From: JAXGZG01 sp050952065
Lineage (GTDB): Bacteria; Bacillota; Sulfobacillia; Fermentithermobacillales; Fermentithermobacillaceae
Direction: 5' to 3'
Length of the DNA: 64,000 nt
Assembly (NCBI GenBank): GCA_050952065.1
Contig: JBMNKF010000002.1
Span: forward strand, 124,001-188,000
Numbering within the stretch: the stretch's first letter is position 1; every line of letters begins with the position of its first letter. Positions 47,259 to 56,971 of the stretch are shown here, piece by piece. A model generated the notes under the pieces. It had not been told where the DNA came from. It saw only the letters and a list, made by a program, of their open reading frames with translations, and ran no database searches. Both the position numbers and the translations under genes were made by a program.

Positions 47259-48007
47259 CAGAGATAGAAGCCGTAGTTTTGGCGGCCAGGCCCAACGATG
47301 GGAGACTTGCCGGTGAGAGTCAGGAGCCATACGAAGCCAACATAGATATCGCCGGGCAACCCATGGTCAAGTACGTACTGGACGCGCTTAACGATATCCC
47401 TTCGGTTGTCAAGATCCATTTGATAGGACCTGCAGAAGGTATCGCACGCTATAAAGGGGGAAAGGTGGAGACTCTAGAACCTGGGAAAGACCTCTTTGAC
47501 AATGTTAGGCTCGGGATTTCGGCAGCACAGACTGAGTGTGTGCTAATATGCGCTTCTGATGTGCCTCTTGTGACAAAACCGATTGTGGAAGCCTTCATCC
47601 AGAGATGCTTGGAGAGTGAGGCGGATTTCTGTTACCCAGTCTTGGAGAAGGGAGACTGCGACAAGGCCTTTCCGGGAACAGAGAGGACCTACGTCACCAC
47701 AAAAGAAGGGTCTTTTACGGGCGGCAATCTGCTTATGGTTAGGAAGTCCGCCCTCACCAGAGCTTGGCCCATGGTGGAGAGAATGATAACCTATCGAAAA
47801 TCCCCTTTCAAAATGGCCATGGCCTTGGGCCCTGTCCTCTTAATCAAGTTTCTGCTAAAGACAGTGTCCATTGCGGAACTGGAGCAAAAAGTGGGCAGAC
47901 TCCTCGAGATGAAGCCGAAAGCCATATTGAACGTCGCGCCTGAAATCGGGATAGACGTAGATAAACCTTCCGATCTGGAGCTTTGTCGCCGTATCCTGGG
48001 TAAGTGA
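47255..48007 (+). CDS. Nucleotidyltransferase family protein (MobA/GlmU-N-like)
   Basis: 250 residues with an N-terminal AVVLAARPNDGR nucleotide loop (the usual LAGGxGxR is altered), GQPMVKYVLDAL and ICASDVPLVT as the metal-binding aspartate region. It probably transfers NMP to a phosphosugar or cofactor; the substrate is unknown. TTG 47255 overlaps the ispE stop (TTGA), with GGGGGTGCTAGG upstream. The frame open from 47150 is not the true start. It sits where purR-yabJ-spoVG lie in B. subtilis. Confidence 0.82.
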   Translation: MTEIEAVVLAARPNDGRLAGESQEPYEANIDIAGQPMVKYVLDALNDIPSVVKIHLIGPAEGIARYKGGKVETLEPGKDLFDNVRLGISAAQTECVLICASDVPLVTKPIVEAFIQRCLESEADFCYPVLEKGDCDKAFPGTERTYVTTKEGSFTGGNLLMVRKSALTRAWPMVERMITYRKSPFKMAMALGPVLLIKFLLKTVSIAELEQKVGRLLEMKPKAILNVAPEIGIDVDKPSDLELCRRILGK

Positions 48008-48031
48008 TATAATACCTGGGGAGCGATTGAC

Positions 48032-49447
48032 ATGTCGTTACAATCCGAACTGTCTGTGGTCGTGCTGGCGGCGGGAGAAGGCACCCGCATGCATGGGGAT
48101 ATGCCCAAAGTGCTGTATTCTTTGTGTGGCCGACCAATGATCTCTTATGTGTTGGATGCAGCTCAAACTCTAACCCCTCGAAAGATCGTGCTGGTCATAG
48201 GCCATAAAGGAGAAGAGGTTCGACAGTACATCCAGTCAACATGGCCCCGGCAAAACGCACCTGTGGATTTCTGTTGGCAGCGTCAACAGAAGGGAACTGC
48301 TCATGCCGTGATGTGCGCAAAGGAAGCGCTCCTAGTTGACGACCCCGATGTACTGGTCTTGTACGGAGACACGCCGCTCCTAAATGGCCAAACCCTTGCG
48401 GCCTTCGCCAGAGCTCACAAAGAAGAAGGCGCCCACCTTTCGCTAGTGACTACCGTCCTCCAAGACCCCTCAGCCTACGGAAGGGTAGTCCGGGACTCTC
48501 AAGGCAACGTATCGCGCATAGTTGAAGCCCGAGACGCCACACCGGAAGAACGCCGTATCCGCGAAGTAAACGCTGGGATATACCTGGCCAAGGCATCGCT
48601 TCTTTTTGACCTCTTATCCCAGGTGGGCAACAGTAACGCCAAGGATGAGTACTATCTTACCGACATCGTGTCTTTGGCGATTGTTTCGGGGCACAGAGTC
48701 TTTGCTTTTATGTGCGAGGATGAAGGCGTTGTACAAGGGATTAACGATCGATGGGCTCTTGCCCAGGCAGAGGAGACAAAACGCAGGGCCATCCTTGAGG
48801 ATTTGGCGCTCTCAGGCGTGACCGTACGGGACCCATCAAGCACCTACGTAGACAGCGGTGTGACCGTGGGGCCGGACACGACCCTGGAACCCCATACCTA
48901 CCTCCGGGGAAGCACCACTATTGGGCCAAAGTGTTGTATTGGGCCTGGTACAGAGATCAGGAATTCCAAGGTCGGGGCAGGTAGCAGGGTGTGGATGTCA
49001 GTTGTAGAGGATTCCGTGATAGAGGATGGAGTTCAGATCGGTCCTTTCTCTCACCTGCGCCCCAATTCTTTGCTCAAGACCGGTGCTTTGGTCGGCAATT
49101 TCGCTGAAGTGAAGAACTCAGTAGTAGGTTTGGGCACCAAGATTCATCATCACTCCTATATTGGAGATACAGACCTGGGACAAGGAGTCAACATAGGAGC
49201 AGGTACTGTCACGGTCAACTATGACGGAAAGCGTAAGCACCGTACCACCATCGAAGACGGAGCGTTTATAGGCTGCAATGCGAACTTGATAGCCCCTGTA
49301 ACTATAGGAAAACGCTCATATGTAGCCGCCGGTTCTACTATCACCCACGACGTGCCCGAGGATTCCTTGGCCATAGCAAGGGAGAGACAGGTCGTCAAAG
49401 AGGGCTGGGTTTCTAAGAGGTCAGAACAAGATCAGGGGAGGAACTAG
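48032..49447 (+). CDS. glmU: Bifunctional N-acetylglucosamine-1-P uridyltransferase/glucosamine-1-P acetyltransferase
   Basis: Makes UDP-GlcNAc for peptidoglycan. The N-terminal pyrophosphorylase shows LAAGEGTRM, and GTAHAV and YGDTPLL match the uridyltransferase. The C-terminal left-handed beta-helix has hexapeptide repeats and the acetyltransferase segment HHHSYIGD...GAGTVTVNYDGKRKH. 471 residues. An extended -10 (TGATATAAT, 48005-48013) lies 19 bp before ATG 48032, so it may have its own promoter as well as operon transcription. Confidence 0.96.
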   Translation: MSLQSELSVVVLAAGEGTRMHGDMPKVLYSLCGRPMISYVLDAAQTLTPRKIVLVIGHKGEEVRQYIQSTWPRQNAPVDFCWQRQQKGTAHAVMCAKEALLVDDPDVLVLYGDTPLLNGQTLAAFARAHKEEGAHLSLVTTVLQDPSAYGRVVRDSQGNVSRIVEARDATPEERRIREVNAGIYLAKASLLFDLLSQVGNSNAKDEYYLTDIVSLAIVSGHRVFAFMCEDEGVVQGINDRWALAQAEETKRRAILEDLALSGVTVRDPSSTYVDSGVTVGPDTTLEPHTYLRGSTTIGPKCCIGPGTEIRNSKVGAGSRVWMSVVEDSVIEDGVQIGPFSHLRPNSLLKTGALVGNFAEVKNSVVGLGTKIHHHSYIGDTDLGQGVNIGAGTVTVNYDGKRKHRTTIEDGAFIGCNANLIAPVTIGKRSYVAAGSTITHDVPEDSLAIARERQVVKEGWVSKRSEQDQGRN

Positions 49448-49450
49448 TGA

Positions 49451-50398
49451 ATGTCGCCATACGGTGATAAGAGACTGAAGATCTTCGCCGGCAACGCCAA
49501 TAGAGATTTGGCCCAGGAGATATGCGATTATCTAGGCGTAAGCCCGGGAAAGATTCTAGTTACTCAGTTCTCCAACGGAGAATCGAGAGTCACCATAAAC
49601 GAAAATGTTCGCGGTTCAGACGTCTTTGTCGTGCAATCGACTTGTTCGCCTGTCAACGACAACCTTGTGGAACTACTGGTCATAATTGATGCTCTCAGGA
49701 GAGCATCCGCCGACCGCATCACAGCTGTGATCCCGTTCTACGGGTACGCTCGCCAAGACAGAAAGACAAAGGGACGTGAACCCATAACTGCCAAGCTCGT
49801 GGCAAATCTACTCACCACGGCCGGAGTCGATCGCATTCTGACTGTCGATCTTCACGCCGGCCAGATACAGGGATTCTTCGATATTCCTTTGGATCACCTG
49901 ACCGCCATCAAGCTCCTGGCAGATCACCTCAAGACTAGAGATCTGACAGACCACGTTGTGGTATCCCCTGATGCAGGCAGTATTCCCAGGGCTAGGGACA
50001 TGGCCGAGAGGCTGAACCTGCCTGTGGCTTTCATCGACAAGAGGCGTCCCGAACCCAATGTAGCCGAAGTCATGAACATTGTGGGCAAAGTCGCGGGATG
50101 CCATGTCATCCTTCTTGACGACATGATCGATACAGGCGGCAGCATCTTGCAGGGAGCCAAGGCTCTGCGAAACGCCGGCGCGTTATCGGTGAAGGTATGT
50201 GCGTCTCACGGCGTTTTTAGCGGACAAGCTCGAGAGAATATGCAGGAAGCCGATCTCGAAGAACTCATTGTAACGAACACCATTCCCCTCCGAGAAGACC
50301 TCAAGCCTCTCGTCAAGGTATTGTCCGTGGCGAGCGTTCTTGGGGATGCTATTGTAAGGATTCATGAAGGGCGTTCCATATCTGAGATGTTCAGGTGA
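49451..50398 (+). CDS. prs: Ribose-phosphate pyrophosphokinase
   Basis: Makes PRPP from ribose-5-phosphate and ATP. FAGNANRDLAQEI, RQDRKTKGREPI and the PRPP-binding VVILLDDMIDTGGSI-type loop (here HVILLDDMIDTGGS) are present. 315 residues, typical of class I. It follows glmU by 3 bp. Its product feeds the NAD salvage enzyme at 324 as well as nucleotide synthesis. Confidence 0.97.
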   Translation: MSPYGDKRLKIFAGNANRDLAQEICDYLGVSPGKILVTQFSNGESRVTINENVRGSDVFVVQSTCSPVNDNLVELLVIIDALRRASADRITAVIPFYGYARQDRKTKGREPITAKLVANLLTTAGVDRILTVDLHAGQIQGFFDIPLDHLTAIKLLADHLKTRDLTDHVVVSPDAGSIPRARDMAERLNLPVAFIDKRRPEPNVAEVMNIVGKVAGCHVILLDDMIDTGGSILQGAKALRNAGALSVKVCASHGVFSGQARENMQEADLEELIVTNTIPLREDLKPLVKVLSVASVLGDAIVRIHEGRSISEMFR

Positions 50399-50421
50399 AG
50401 ACAAAAGGAGTGTCTGTTCAA

Positions 50422-51042
50422 ATGGCAGAGGCCATAGTTTTAAGTCGTCGTGGCAGCGGAAAATCAGCTGCCCGCAGTTGTCGGAGAAAAGGCATGGTAC
50501 CCGCAATTATCTACGGAAAGTCCGTTGAGCCGCAAGCCGTCTGTCTGGATGCCAAAGCGGTGAGGCAGCTTTTGGGCCCCTCAAGTGGGCATGTGCACCG
50601 GGTTGTTGTGGCGGACCCATCGTTCGAAGGAAATGTCATGGTTCAAGAAGTATCTTATGACCCCGTCACAGGCCAAGTGAGCCACATTGATCTTCACAAC
50701 ATATCGCTTACAGACAAAGTCAAGACAGAAGTCGCTATCGATGTGGTTGGCGAGGCCGCTCTGGAAAAGCGCGGACTGTTCCTGCAGCGTCAGGCCCGTG
50801 AAGTGTTAGTAGAGTGTATGCCTACTCAGATCCCTGGTCCCTTGGTTGTGGACGTCTCGGAACTGAGCCCGGGTGACATAGTGACGGCAGGAGATCTGAA
50901 GATCTCGGAAGAAGTTCGCCTGGTTACCAACCCCGCCGAAGTGCTCTTAGTTGTGATGGCGCCTAAGTCAGCCGAAGAAGAGACAGGTGAAGAGGGAGTT
51001 TCTGAAGGTGAAGAACCTGAGGGCGAGACCAAGCCTGAGTAG
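50422..51042 (+). CDS. ctc: 50S ribosomal protein L25/general stress protein Ctc
   Basis: Two-domain L25 (TL5/CTC type) that binds 5S rRNA. N-terminal L25 fold (RSCRRKGMVPAIIYGKSVEP) and a C-terminal beta domain, ending in an acidic tail rich in Glu (about 30 residues). ATG 50422 is chosen; AAAGGAG lies 11 nt upstream. The open frame begins at 50395, overlapping prs. Confidence 0.94.
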   Translation: MAEAIVLSRRGSGKSAARSCRRKGMVPAIIYGKSVEPQAVCLDAKAVRQLLGPSSGHVHRVVVADPSFEGNVMVQEVSYDPVTGQVSHIDLHNISLTDKVKTEVAIDVVGEAALEKRGLFLQRQAREVLVECMPTQIPGPLVVDVSELSPGDIVTAGDLKISEEVRLVTNPAEVLLVVMAPKSAEEETGEEGVSEGEEPEGETKPE

Positions 51043-51081
51043 TCTGACCCCAGGTTCTAGGCGAGAGCAGGTGGCAGGACG

Positions 51082-51678
51082 TTGAAGTGCGTAGTTGGGC
51101 TCGGGAATCGCGGCCGCAAATATGCGAAGACGCGGCACAACGTAGGCTACATGGTAGTGGCCGAACTCGCTCGCAGGATGGGGACTGAGTTCACTGAATC
51201 AGGGTTCAGCGATATCGCAGAAGGGAAGATCCCAGGGGAGCCTGGGATCCCTGTTCTTCTTGTCAAGCCGGCCACATACATGAACTCATCTGGACAAGCG
51301 GTATTGGATATTCTCCTTCACCATCCAGTGGTGTTAAGCGACATGATTGTCGTCCACGACGACATGGATCTGCCCTTTGGCACAATCCGCCTTAGAAGGC
51401 GCGGGAGTTCTGGAGGCCACAAGGGCGTCGAATCCATCATGGCCAGCATTGAGACAGGAGATTTCATCAGGCTCAAGGTTGGAATAGGACGCCCGGCTCC
51501 TGGTACCGACCCGGTCGAACATGTTCTGGAGCCTTTTACCCCCTGGGAAGCCGGTCTTCTAGCGGAGGTTATCAACGGGGCCGCTGGGGCGGCGCTGGAT
51601 GTCTTTCGGCATGGTCTGGAATGGGCGATGGGGGAGTATAACGGCAAAGAACCTCTGGACGAGGGCGGAGACAGATAA
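51082..51678 (+). CDS. pth: Peptidyl-tRNA hydrolase
   Basis: Recycles peptidyl-tRNA. VVGLGNRGRKYAKTRHNVGY holds the catalytic His, and KPATYMNSSGQAV and VVHDDMDLPFG hold the other active-site residues. 198 residues from TTG 51082. Its stop overlaps the mfd start (TAATG). Confidence 0.96.
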   Translation: MKCVVGLGNRGRKYAKTRHNVGYMVVAELARRMGTEFTESGFSDIAEGKIPGEPGIPVLLVKPATYMNSSGQAVLDILLHHPVVLSDMIVVHDDMDLPFGTIRLRRRGSSGGHKGVESIMASIETGDFIRLKVGIGRPAPGTDPVEHVLEPFTPWEAGLLAEVINGAAGAALDVFRHGLEWAMGEYNGKEPLDEGGDR

Positions 51679-54600
51679 TGGCCCATACGGGGCTCTTGGA
51701 GTTGCTGGCGAGAAGTCCGGGGCTTTCGCATGCCCTTGATGACATAAGCGCGGGGAAGACCCCCATCATGTTAGTGGGCGCTCAAGGCTACGCCAAACTA
51801 GCTTCTGTAGCGGTCTTGGCCGCCAATACTTGTGGGCCCGCCTTTCTTGTGATGCCTGGTCCCGATGAAGCCGTAACCGCAAAGAGAGACCTATCGGATC
51901 TTCTTGGGCCCGATAGAGTAGCCCTATTTCCAGCCCGGGAAGTAATGCCTTTCGAGACTGTGGGAAACCAGGAGTCTCTATGGATGCGGTTGTCGACTCT
52001 AGCAAAACTCACCGAACTACCCTCAGGGTCGCCCCTTCTTGTGGTGTTACCTGCCACTGCTCTGATAAGGCGGTTGATGCCTCCAGAGGAGTTCGCCAAG
52101 GGGTGTCTCACCGTGCGTCGAGGAGACACCGTTTCCCCGGAAGCCTTGATTAGAGACCTGGTTGGCCTTGGCTATGAAAGAGAGTTTTCCGTGGAGACCC
52201 GGGGGCAAGTTGCTCTAAGAGGCGGGATACTAGACGTTTTCCCCCCTGCGTCCGACCGCCCTTACCGCCTGGAATTCGTCTACGACGAAGTCGAGTCTAT
52301 AAGGACTTTCGATCCGGAGACCCAGGTATCTCAAGACATTGTATCCGAGGTCTTCATCACACCTGCCACAGACCATTTTAAGATTCGCGACGAAAAAGGC
52401 AGCACCGTTTTGGATTACGCCAAAGGTCAACGTTTCGTTGTGGTTGACGCTTATGAGCGGTGTAAAGATGCTTTGGCTGAGTTCGAGAGAATCGGGACCG
52501 AAATCGCTTCTGCAAGGATAGTGGCAGGTACCATGGGAACGAGTGAGGCATCGGTGTACTTTCCTGCCGCTCAGGTTTCGGGCTTGCTCGCAAGGTGTCA
52601 TGTCCTGATCTCCATGTTGGCGAGGTTCCACGAAACCATTTCCATAGGGTCGGTGATCGAGTCCGATACATCCACCCAGGTGGGATTCAGCGGGCGCTGG
52701 TCGGAGTTTCGTAGAGAGATCGAAGATCTCTTGGAAAAAAAGAAGCGCATAGTCATTCTTGCAGGAAACCGCGACCGCCGAGCCCTCTTAGAGAAGTGGT
52801 TAGAACGGCAGGAAATCGGGGCAATATCCCGCGATTCCATTGATGAAATACCGGAGCCAGGCTTGGTTACGTTGTCTCTGGGGAGCGGCGAAAACGGTTT
52901 CAACTGCGACGATCTGGACTTGGCCCTCTTCACCGAAACCGAGGTCTACGGCAGGACTGTTGTCAGGCAAAGGAGACAGAGACGGTCCAAGGCTACCCTA
53001 GACTGGAGAGAGCTTTCGCCGGGAGATTACGTGGTTCACGCCAACCACGGCATCGGCCAGTTCATGGGCTTGAAGACAATGACTGTGAATGGCGTGACAA
53101 GGGATTACCTGCACCTGAGATACGCCGGTGGAGACGCGCTATACGTGCCTATAGACCAGGTTGACATGGTCGAAAGGTATGTGGGTCCAGAAGGTAAGCC
53201 TCCGGGCCTTCAGCGCCTCGGCACGGGGGACTGGCAAAAAGTCAAGGCTAGGGTGAAGGCGTCTCTAGAGGACATGGCCAGGAAGCTCGTGATGTTGGAA
53301 GCCAGGCGGAAATCTAGGAGGGGCGTGGCATTTTCTCCGGATACCCCCTGGCAGAGACAGTTCGAAGAGGGCTTCGAGTACGAGGATACTGAAGATCAGG
53401 CCAGAGCAACTCTAGAAATCAAACACGATATGGAACAACCGGTTCCCATGGATAGACTTCTGTGTGGCGATGTGGGTTACGGGAAGACTGAGGTGGCCAT
53501 GAGGTGCGCCTTCAAAGCCGTTATGGACTCCAAGCAGGTGGCGGTTCTTGTTCCCACGACTATCTTGGCCGAGCAGCATTTTTCGACTTTCACAAGGCGA
53601 TTCTCTGATTACCCGGTGTCCATCAAATGCCTTTCCCGTTTTCGCTCCGCATCGGAGCAGCGTAAGATCATACAAGACGTGGCCATGGGCGCGGTGGATA
53701 TCCTTATAGGCACCCATCGCCTTCTCAGCAAAGATGTTTCCTTCAAGGATCTGGGGCTACTTATCATAGACGAAGAGCACCGTTTCGGAGTAGCTCAAAA
53801 GGAGAGACTGAAGCAGCTCTCAGAGACATGCGATGTTCTCACCCTGACTGCCACCCCGATTCCGAGGACCTTGAACATGGCTTTGTCTGGGCTAAGGGAT
53901 ATCAGCGTCATAGAGACACCACCCGAGGGCCGCTTCCCTGTGGAGACATACGTGGTAGCGGCGAATCCGTCTCTCATCTCCCAAGCCATCCGCAGAGAGA
54001 TGCGTCGTGGGGGCCAGGTATTCTATGTGTACAACAGAGTCCGCTCGATTGCACGGGTGTATCAAAGGGTGCAGTCATTGGTACCCGAAGCCCGCATCGC
54101 TGTGGCACATGGGAAGATGAGGGAGCATGAGCTATCCATCACCATGCAGGACTTCTTGCAGGGCAGGTACGATGTACTCATATCTACCACGATCATCGAG
54201 TCGGGTCTGGACTTGCCCAATGTGAACACGTTGATAGTGGAGGACGCCGACAAGCTGGGATTGGCGCAGCTGTACCAGCTCAGAGGGCGAGTCGGGAGGT
54301 CAAACCGGATCGCATATGCCTACTTCACGTATAGGCATGACCGCTCCATGACGTTTACCGCAGAGGAAAGGCTTGCAGCTTTACGAGACTTCACTACTAT
54401 GGGTTCAGGGTTCAAATTAGCCATGCGTGACATGGAGATTAGAGGGGCAGGAAACCTCTTAGGCCGCGAGCAGCATGGTTTCATGCACCTGGTGGGCTAC
54501 GAAATGTATCTTAACCTTCTCGAGAAGGCCGTAAGATCCTTGCGCGGAGAGAAAGAGGAAAGAGTCGAGCGTATCCTCACTGCAGTGGAAATACCTTGCG

Positions 54601-55031
54601 ACGCGTATCTGCCGGAATCTTACGTTGAAAGCCCCAAAGAGCGCTACGCCATCTACAGGAGCATTGCTGGGGCGAACGACGAAGAGGCTATCGATGCCAC
54701 ACTGAACCATCTCCGTGACAGGTACGGGCCAGTTCCCAAGCCCGCTGAAAACCTTCTAAAAGTTGCCCGGATGCGCATCTTATCTGGCAAACTCGGCATC
54801 ACTCAAGTGACCCAAACCAAGGGAGACTTGACGTTTGGGCGCGAGCGTCTCACTCTTAAGATTGAGGTGCCCCATCTTTTCCCTGCAGCAAGACTGCCCC
54901 AGATCTGCAAAGAGTTTCCGGGACTCGATCTCGACAGTCGGCAATCTATGCTGTCGCTCCCCATTCCGAAAAACAATACATCCCTAGACCTTGGTCTTGC
55001 CCTCGTCGGGCATCTATCGTTAGGTGAATAA
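51678..55031 (+). CDS. mfd: Transcription-repair coupling factor
   Basis: A 1117-residue SF2 translocase that removes stalled RNA polymerase and recruits UvrA. UvrB-like N-terminal domains, the RNA-polymerase-interacting domain (PGDYVVHANHGIGQFMGL), Walker A GDVGYGKTEVAMR, Walker B IIDEEHRFG, motif III LTATPIPRTL, QLRGRVGRS (motif VI) and the C-terminal TRCF domain are all seen. Full length. Confidence 0.97.
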   Translation: MAHTGLLELLARSPGLSHALDDISAGKTPIMLVGAQGYAKLASVAVLAANTCGPAFLVMPGPDEAVTAKRDLSDLLGPDRVALFPAREVMPFETVGNQESLWMRLSTLAKLTELPSGSPLLVVLPATALIRRLMPPEEFAKGCLTVRRGDTVSPEALIRDLVGLGYEREFSVETRGQVALRGGILDVFPPASDRPYRLEFVYDEVESIRTFDPETQVSQDIVSEVFITPATDHFKIRDEKGSTVLDYAKGQRFVVVDAYERCKDALAEFERIGTEIASARIVAGTMGTSEASVYFPAAQVSGLLARCHVLISMLARFHETISIGSVIESDTSTQVGFSGRWSEFRREIEDLLEKKKRIVILAGNRDRRALLEKWLERQEIGAISRDSIDEIPEPGLVTLSLGSGENGFNCDDLDLALFTETEVYGRTVVRQRRQRRSKATLDWRELSPGDYVVHANHGIGQFMGLKTMTVNGVTRDYLHLRYAGGDALYVPIDQVDMVERYVGPEGKPPGLQRLGTGDWQKVKARVKASLEDMARKLVMLEARRKSRRGVAFSPDTPWQRQFEEGFEYEDTEDQARATLEIKHDMEQPVPMDRLLCGDVGYGKTEVAMRCAFKAVMDSKQVAVLVPTTILAEQHFSTFTRRFSDYPVSIKCLSRFRSASEQRKIIQDVAMGAVDILIGTHRLLSKDVSFKDLGLLIIDEEHRFGVAQKERLKQLSETCDVLTLTATPIPRTLNMALSGLRDISVIETPPEGRFPVETYVVAANPSLISQAIRREMRRGGQVFYVYNRVRSIARVYQRVQSLVPEARIAVAHGKMREHELSITMQDFLQGRYDVLISTTIIESGLDLPNVNTLIVEDADKLGLAQLYQLRGRVGRSNRIAYAYFTYRHDRSMTFTAEERLAALRDFTTMGSGFKLAMRDMEIRGAGNLLGREQHGFMHLVGYEMYLNLLEKAVRSLRGEKEERVERILTAVEIPCDAYLPESYVESPKERYAIYRSIAGANDEEAIDATLNHLRDRYGPVPKPAENLLKVARMRILSGKLGITQVTQTKGDLTFGRERLTLKIEVPHLFPAARLPQICKEFPGLDLDSRQSMLSLPIPKNNTSLDLGLALVGHLSLGE

Positions 55032-55095
55032 CGATTCCAAAACGCCTATATACTAGCAAAAGACAGGGGAAGGATCTGTCAGAGGGGGTGGACAC

Positions 55096-55656
55096 GTGAA
55101 AGCGACAGGCATTGTCCGGCGTATCGATGATCTTGGACGCGTGGTAATTCCCAAGGAGATCCGGCGAACCCTCAGAATCCGCGAGGGGGATCCCTTGGAA
55201 ATCTTTGTGGATCGAGACGGAGAGGTTATTCTCAAGAAATACTCACCCATCGGCGAACTTGGGGATTTTGCCAAAGAGTACGCTGATTCCTTGGCTGAGG
55301 CAACAGGGCATGTAGCTATGATAGCTGATAGGGATGGAGTGATAGCGGTCTCGGGGGCACCCAAGAAAGAGTTTCTTAACAAGAGAATTTCCCATGCTGT
55401 GGAGAGAATAATGGAGGATCGTAAGCCCGTTCTTATCACCAGTCCAGGGGATGACCGTTACTGCAAAGAGAGCATTACCGATGACGAGTCGGGCGGCAGA
55501 TTTACCTCGGAAGTGATAGCTCCTATCGTAGCCGGTGGCGACCCCATTGGAGCGGTCATAATCTGTACTAGAGAGCCCGGGGAGGCAGTTGGCGAGTTGG
55601 AGCTCAAACTGGCGGAGACGGCCGCCGGATTCCTTGCCAAGCAGATGGAAGAATAG
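55096..55656 (+). CDS. spoVT: Stage V sporulation protein T
   Basis: 186 residues: AbrB-type N-terminal DNA-binding domain (MKATGIVRRIDDLGRVVIPK) and a GAF-like C-terminal domain. Controls forespore sigma-G genes. GTG 55096 after GAGGGGGTGG. Together with yabP and yabQ this shows an endospore former. Confidence 0.95.
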   Translation: MKATGIVRRIDDLGRVVIPKEIRRTLRIREGDPLEIFVDRDGEVILKKYSPIGELGDFAKEYADSLAEATGHVAMIADRDGVIAVSGAPKKEFLNKRISHAVERIMEDRKPVLITSPGDDRYCKESITDDESGGRFTSEVIAPIVAGGDPIGAVIICTREPGEAVGELELKLAETAAGFLAKQMEE

Positions 55657-55700
55657 TACTCTGGATCCACGAAGGACTCATGCAGTTGTAGAATTGACAA

Positions 55701-55726
55701 CGAAGGTGGCGATATCGCCACCTTCG
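55701..55726. terminator. Perfect palindrome after spoVT (terminator)
   Basis: A 26-bp perfect palindrome centred on GATATC: left arm CGAAGGTGGCG, ATAT loop, right arm CGCCACCTTCG, then TTTGTGA. Probably the spoVT terminator. Confidence 0.7.
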
Positions 55727-55774
55727 TTTGTGATCAGGGTGCTCAAGATGGATTGGCAGAAAGGGAGACTGGAA

Positions 55775-56590
55775 ATGCCAGGATCGGATGAATTGACACT
55801 AGCCAGGAGCTGGCTGCGCTTTCTATCGGTCGTGGCCAAACTGAGAGGAGAGGGAGGTTGTCCTTGGGACAAGGAGCAGACCTATATCTCGCTTACTCCC
55901 TTTGTTATCGAAGAGGCCTATGAGGTAGTTGTGGCCGCCCTGGAAAAAGATGCGAATAAACTCAAGGAAGAATTGGGAGACTTGCTTTTAGAAATCGGGC
56001 TTTACTGCCAAATAGCCAGGGAGGCGGGAGATTTCGAGCCATCCGATGTCCTTGAGGGCATTATCGCCAAACTCATAAGACGACACCCGCATGTATTCGG
56101 CGAAGAGAAAATAACCAGTCCAGAAGGAGTCAGGGAACGGTGGGCTGAGATCAAGAGGAGCGAGCCGGGGCGATATCAGGAGGGGCACTCCCTGATGGAT
56201 GAAGTGCCAAAGGGTCTTCCTGCTCTCATGCGGGCTCAAAAGCAGCAGATGTTAGCGGCAGAGGCCGGTTTCGACTGGAAGAGCGAGGCCCCGGTCTTGG
56301 ATAAGGTTAGGGAAGAGATTGAGGAGCTCGCCACTGCTATGGAACGCGGCAATACTCAAGAAATCGAAGACGAAGTGGGGGATCTGCTGTTCGCGTGCGT
56401 GAATCTGGCAAGGCACCTGGGGGTTGATTCTGAAACGGCTCTTCTTGGGTGTGTCGAGAAGTTCTCGCAAAGGTTTCGGCACATCGAGGACAGTCTCCGG
56501 CAGCGGAATCTGACCGTGAACGATGTCGACCTTGAGTATCTCGATGAGCTTTGGGAGCAGGCTAAGTCCAATGAGGCTAAGGCAGACTAA
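55775..56590 (+). CDS. mazG: Nucleoside triphosphate pyrophosphohydrolase MazG
   Basis: Hydrolyses NTPs to NMP and PPi. Two MazG repeats: GGCPWDKEQTYISLTPFVIEEAYE...EELGDLLLEI and EIEELATAMERGN..EDEVGDLLFACVN. 271 residues from ATG 55775, which has AAAGGGAG 7 nt ahead. An in-frame ATG 55748 is an alternative. B. subtilis YabN has an extra N-terminal methylase domain that is missing here. Confidence 0.93.
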   Translation: MPGSDELTLARSWLRFLSVVAKLRGEGGCPWDKEQTYISLTPFVIEEAYEVVVAALEKDANKLKEELGDLLLEIGLYCQIAREAGDFEPSDVLEGIIAKLIRRHPHVFGEEKITSPEGVRERWAEIKRSEPGRYQEGHSLMDEVPKGLPALMRAQKQQMLAAEAGFDWKSEAPVLDKVREEIEELATAMERGNTQEIEDEVGDLLFACVNLARHLGVDSETALLGCVEKFSQRFRHIEDSLRQRNLTVNDVDLEYLDELWEQAKSNEAKAD

Positions 56591-56654
56591 AAGCCAGGTT
56601 TAAGGTGAGCGAATCTGGCGTGTACAGAACAAGACCAATTTGGGAGGTATAGGC

Positions 56655-56939
56655 GTGAACAAGACCGAATTAGTAGGAAAAGTGGCTGAACGGGCCGGTT
56701 TGACCAAGAAGGATACAGAGAAAGTGGTCAATTCCTTCATCGATGTTGTGCAGGATACTTTGGCTAAAGGCGACACCGTGGCCATCTTGGGCTTTGGCAC
56801 ATTTCTTGCCCGTGAAAGGCCGGCCAGAGAAGGTCGGAATCCCAGGACAGGGGAGACAATTCAAATCCCGGCTTCCAGGGTACCGGTGTTTCGCCCGGGC
56901 AGAGGGCTTAGGGACTCCATCGCCGGGGATGCCCAATAG
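56655..56939 (+). CDS. hup: DNA-binding protein HU
   Basis: A 94-residue histone-like protein. NKTELVGKVAERAGLTKKD, LGFGTFLARERPAREGRNPRTG and the C-terminal RVPVFRPGRGLRD are standard. GTG 56655 follows GGAGGTA. It lies between mazG and rqcP. Confidence 0.97.
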   Translation: MNKTELVGKVAERAGLTKKDTEKVVNSFIDVVQDTLAKGDTVAILGFGTFLARERPAREGRNPRTGETIQIPASRVPVFRPGRGLRDSIAGDAQ

Positions 56940-56971
56940 ACTTAATACTACTTAAGAGCAAGGGGAGAGGC

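Noticed and set aside
55589..55774. N-terminal extension of mazG
   Set aside because: The extension overlaps spoVT and crosses its terminator palindrome; a good ribosome site precedes ATG 55775.
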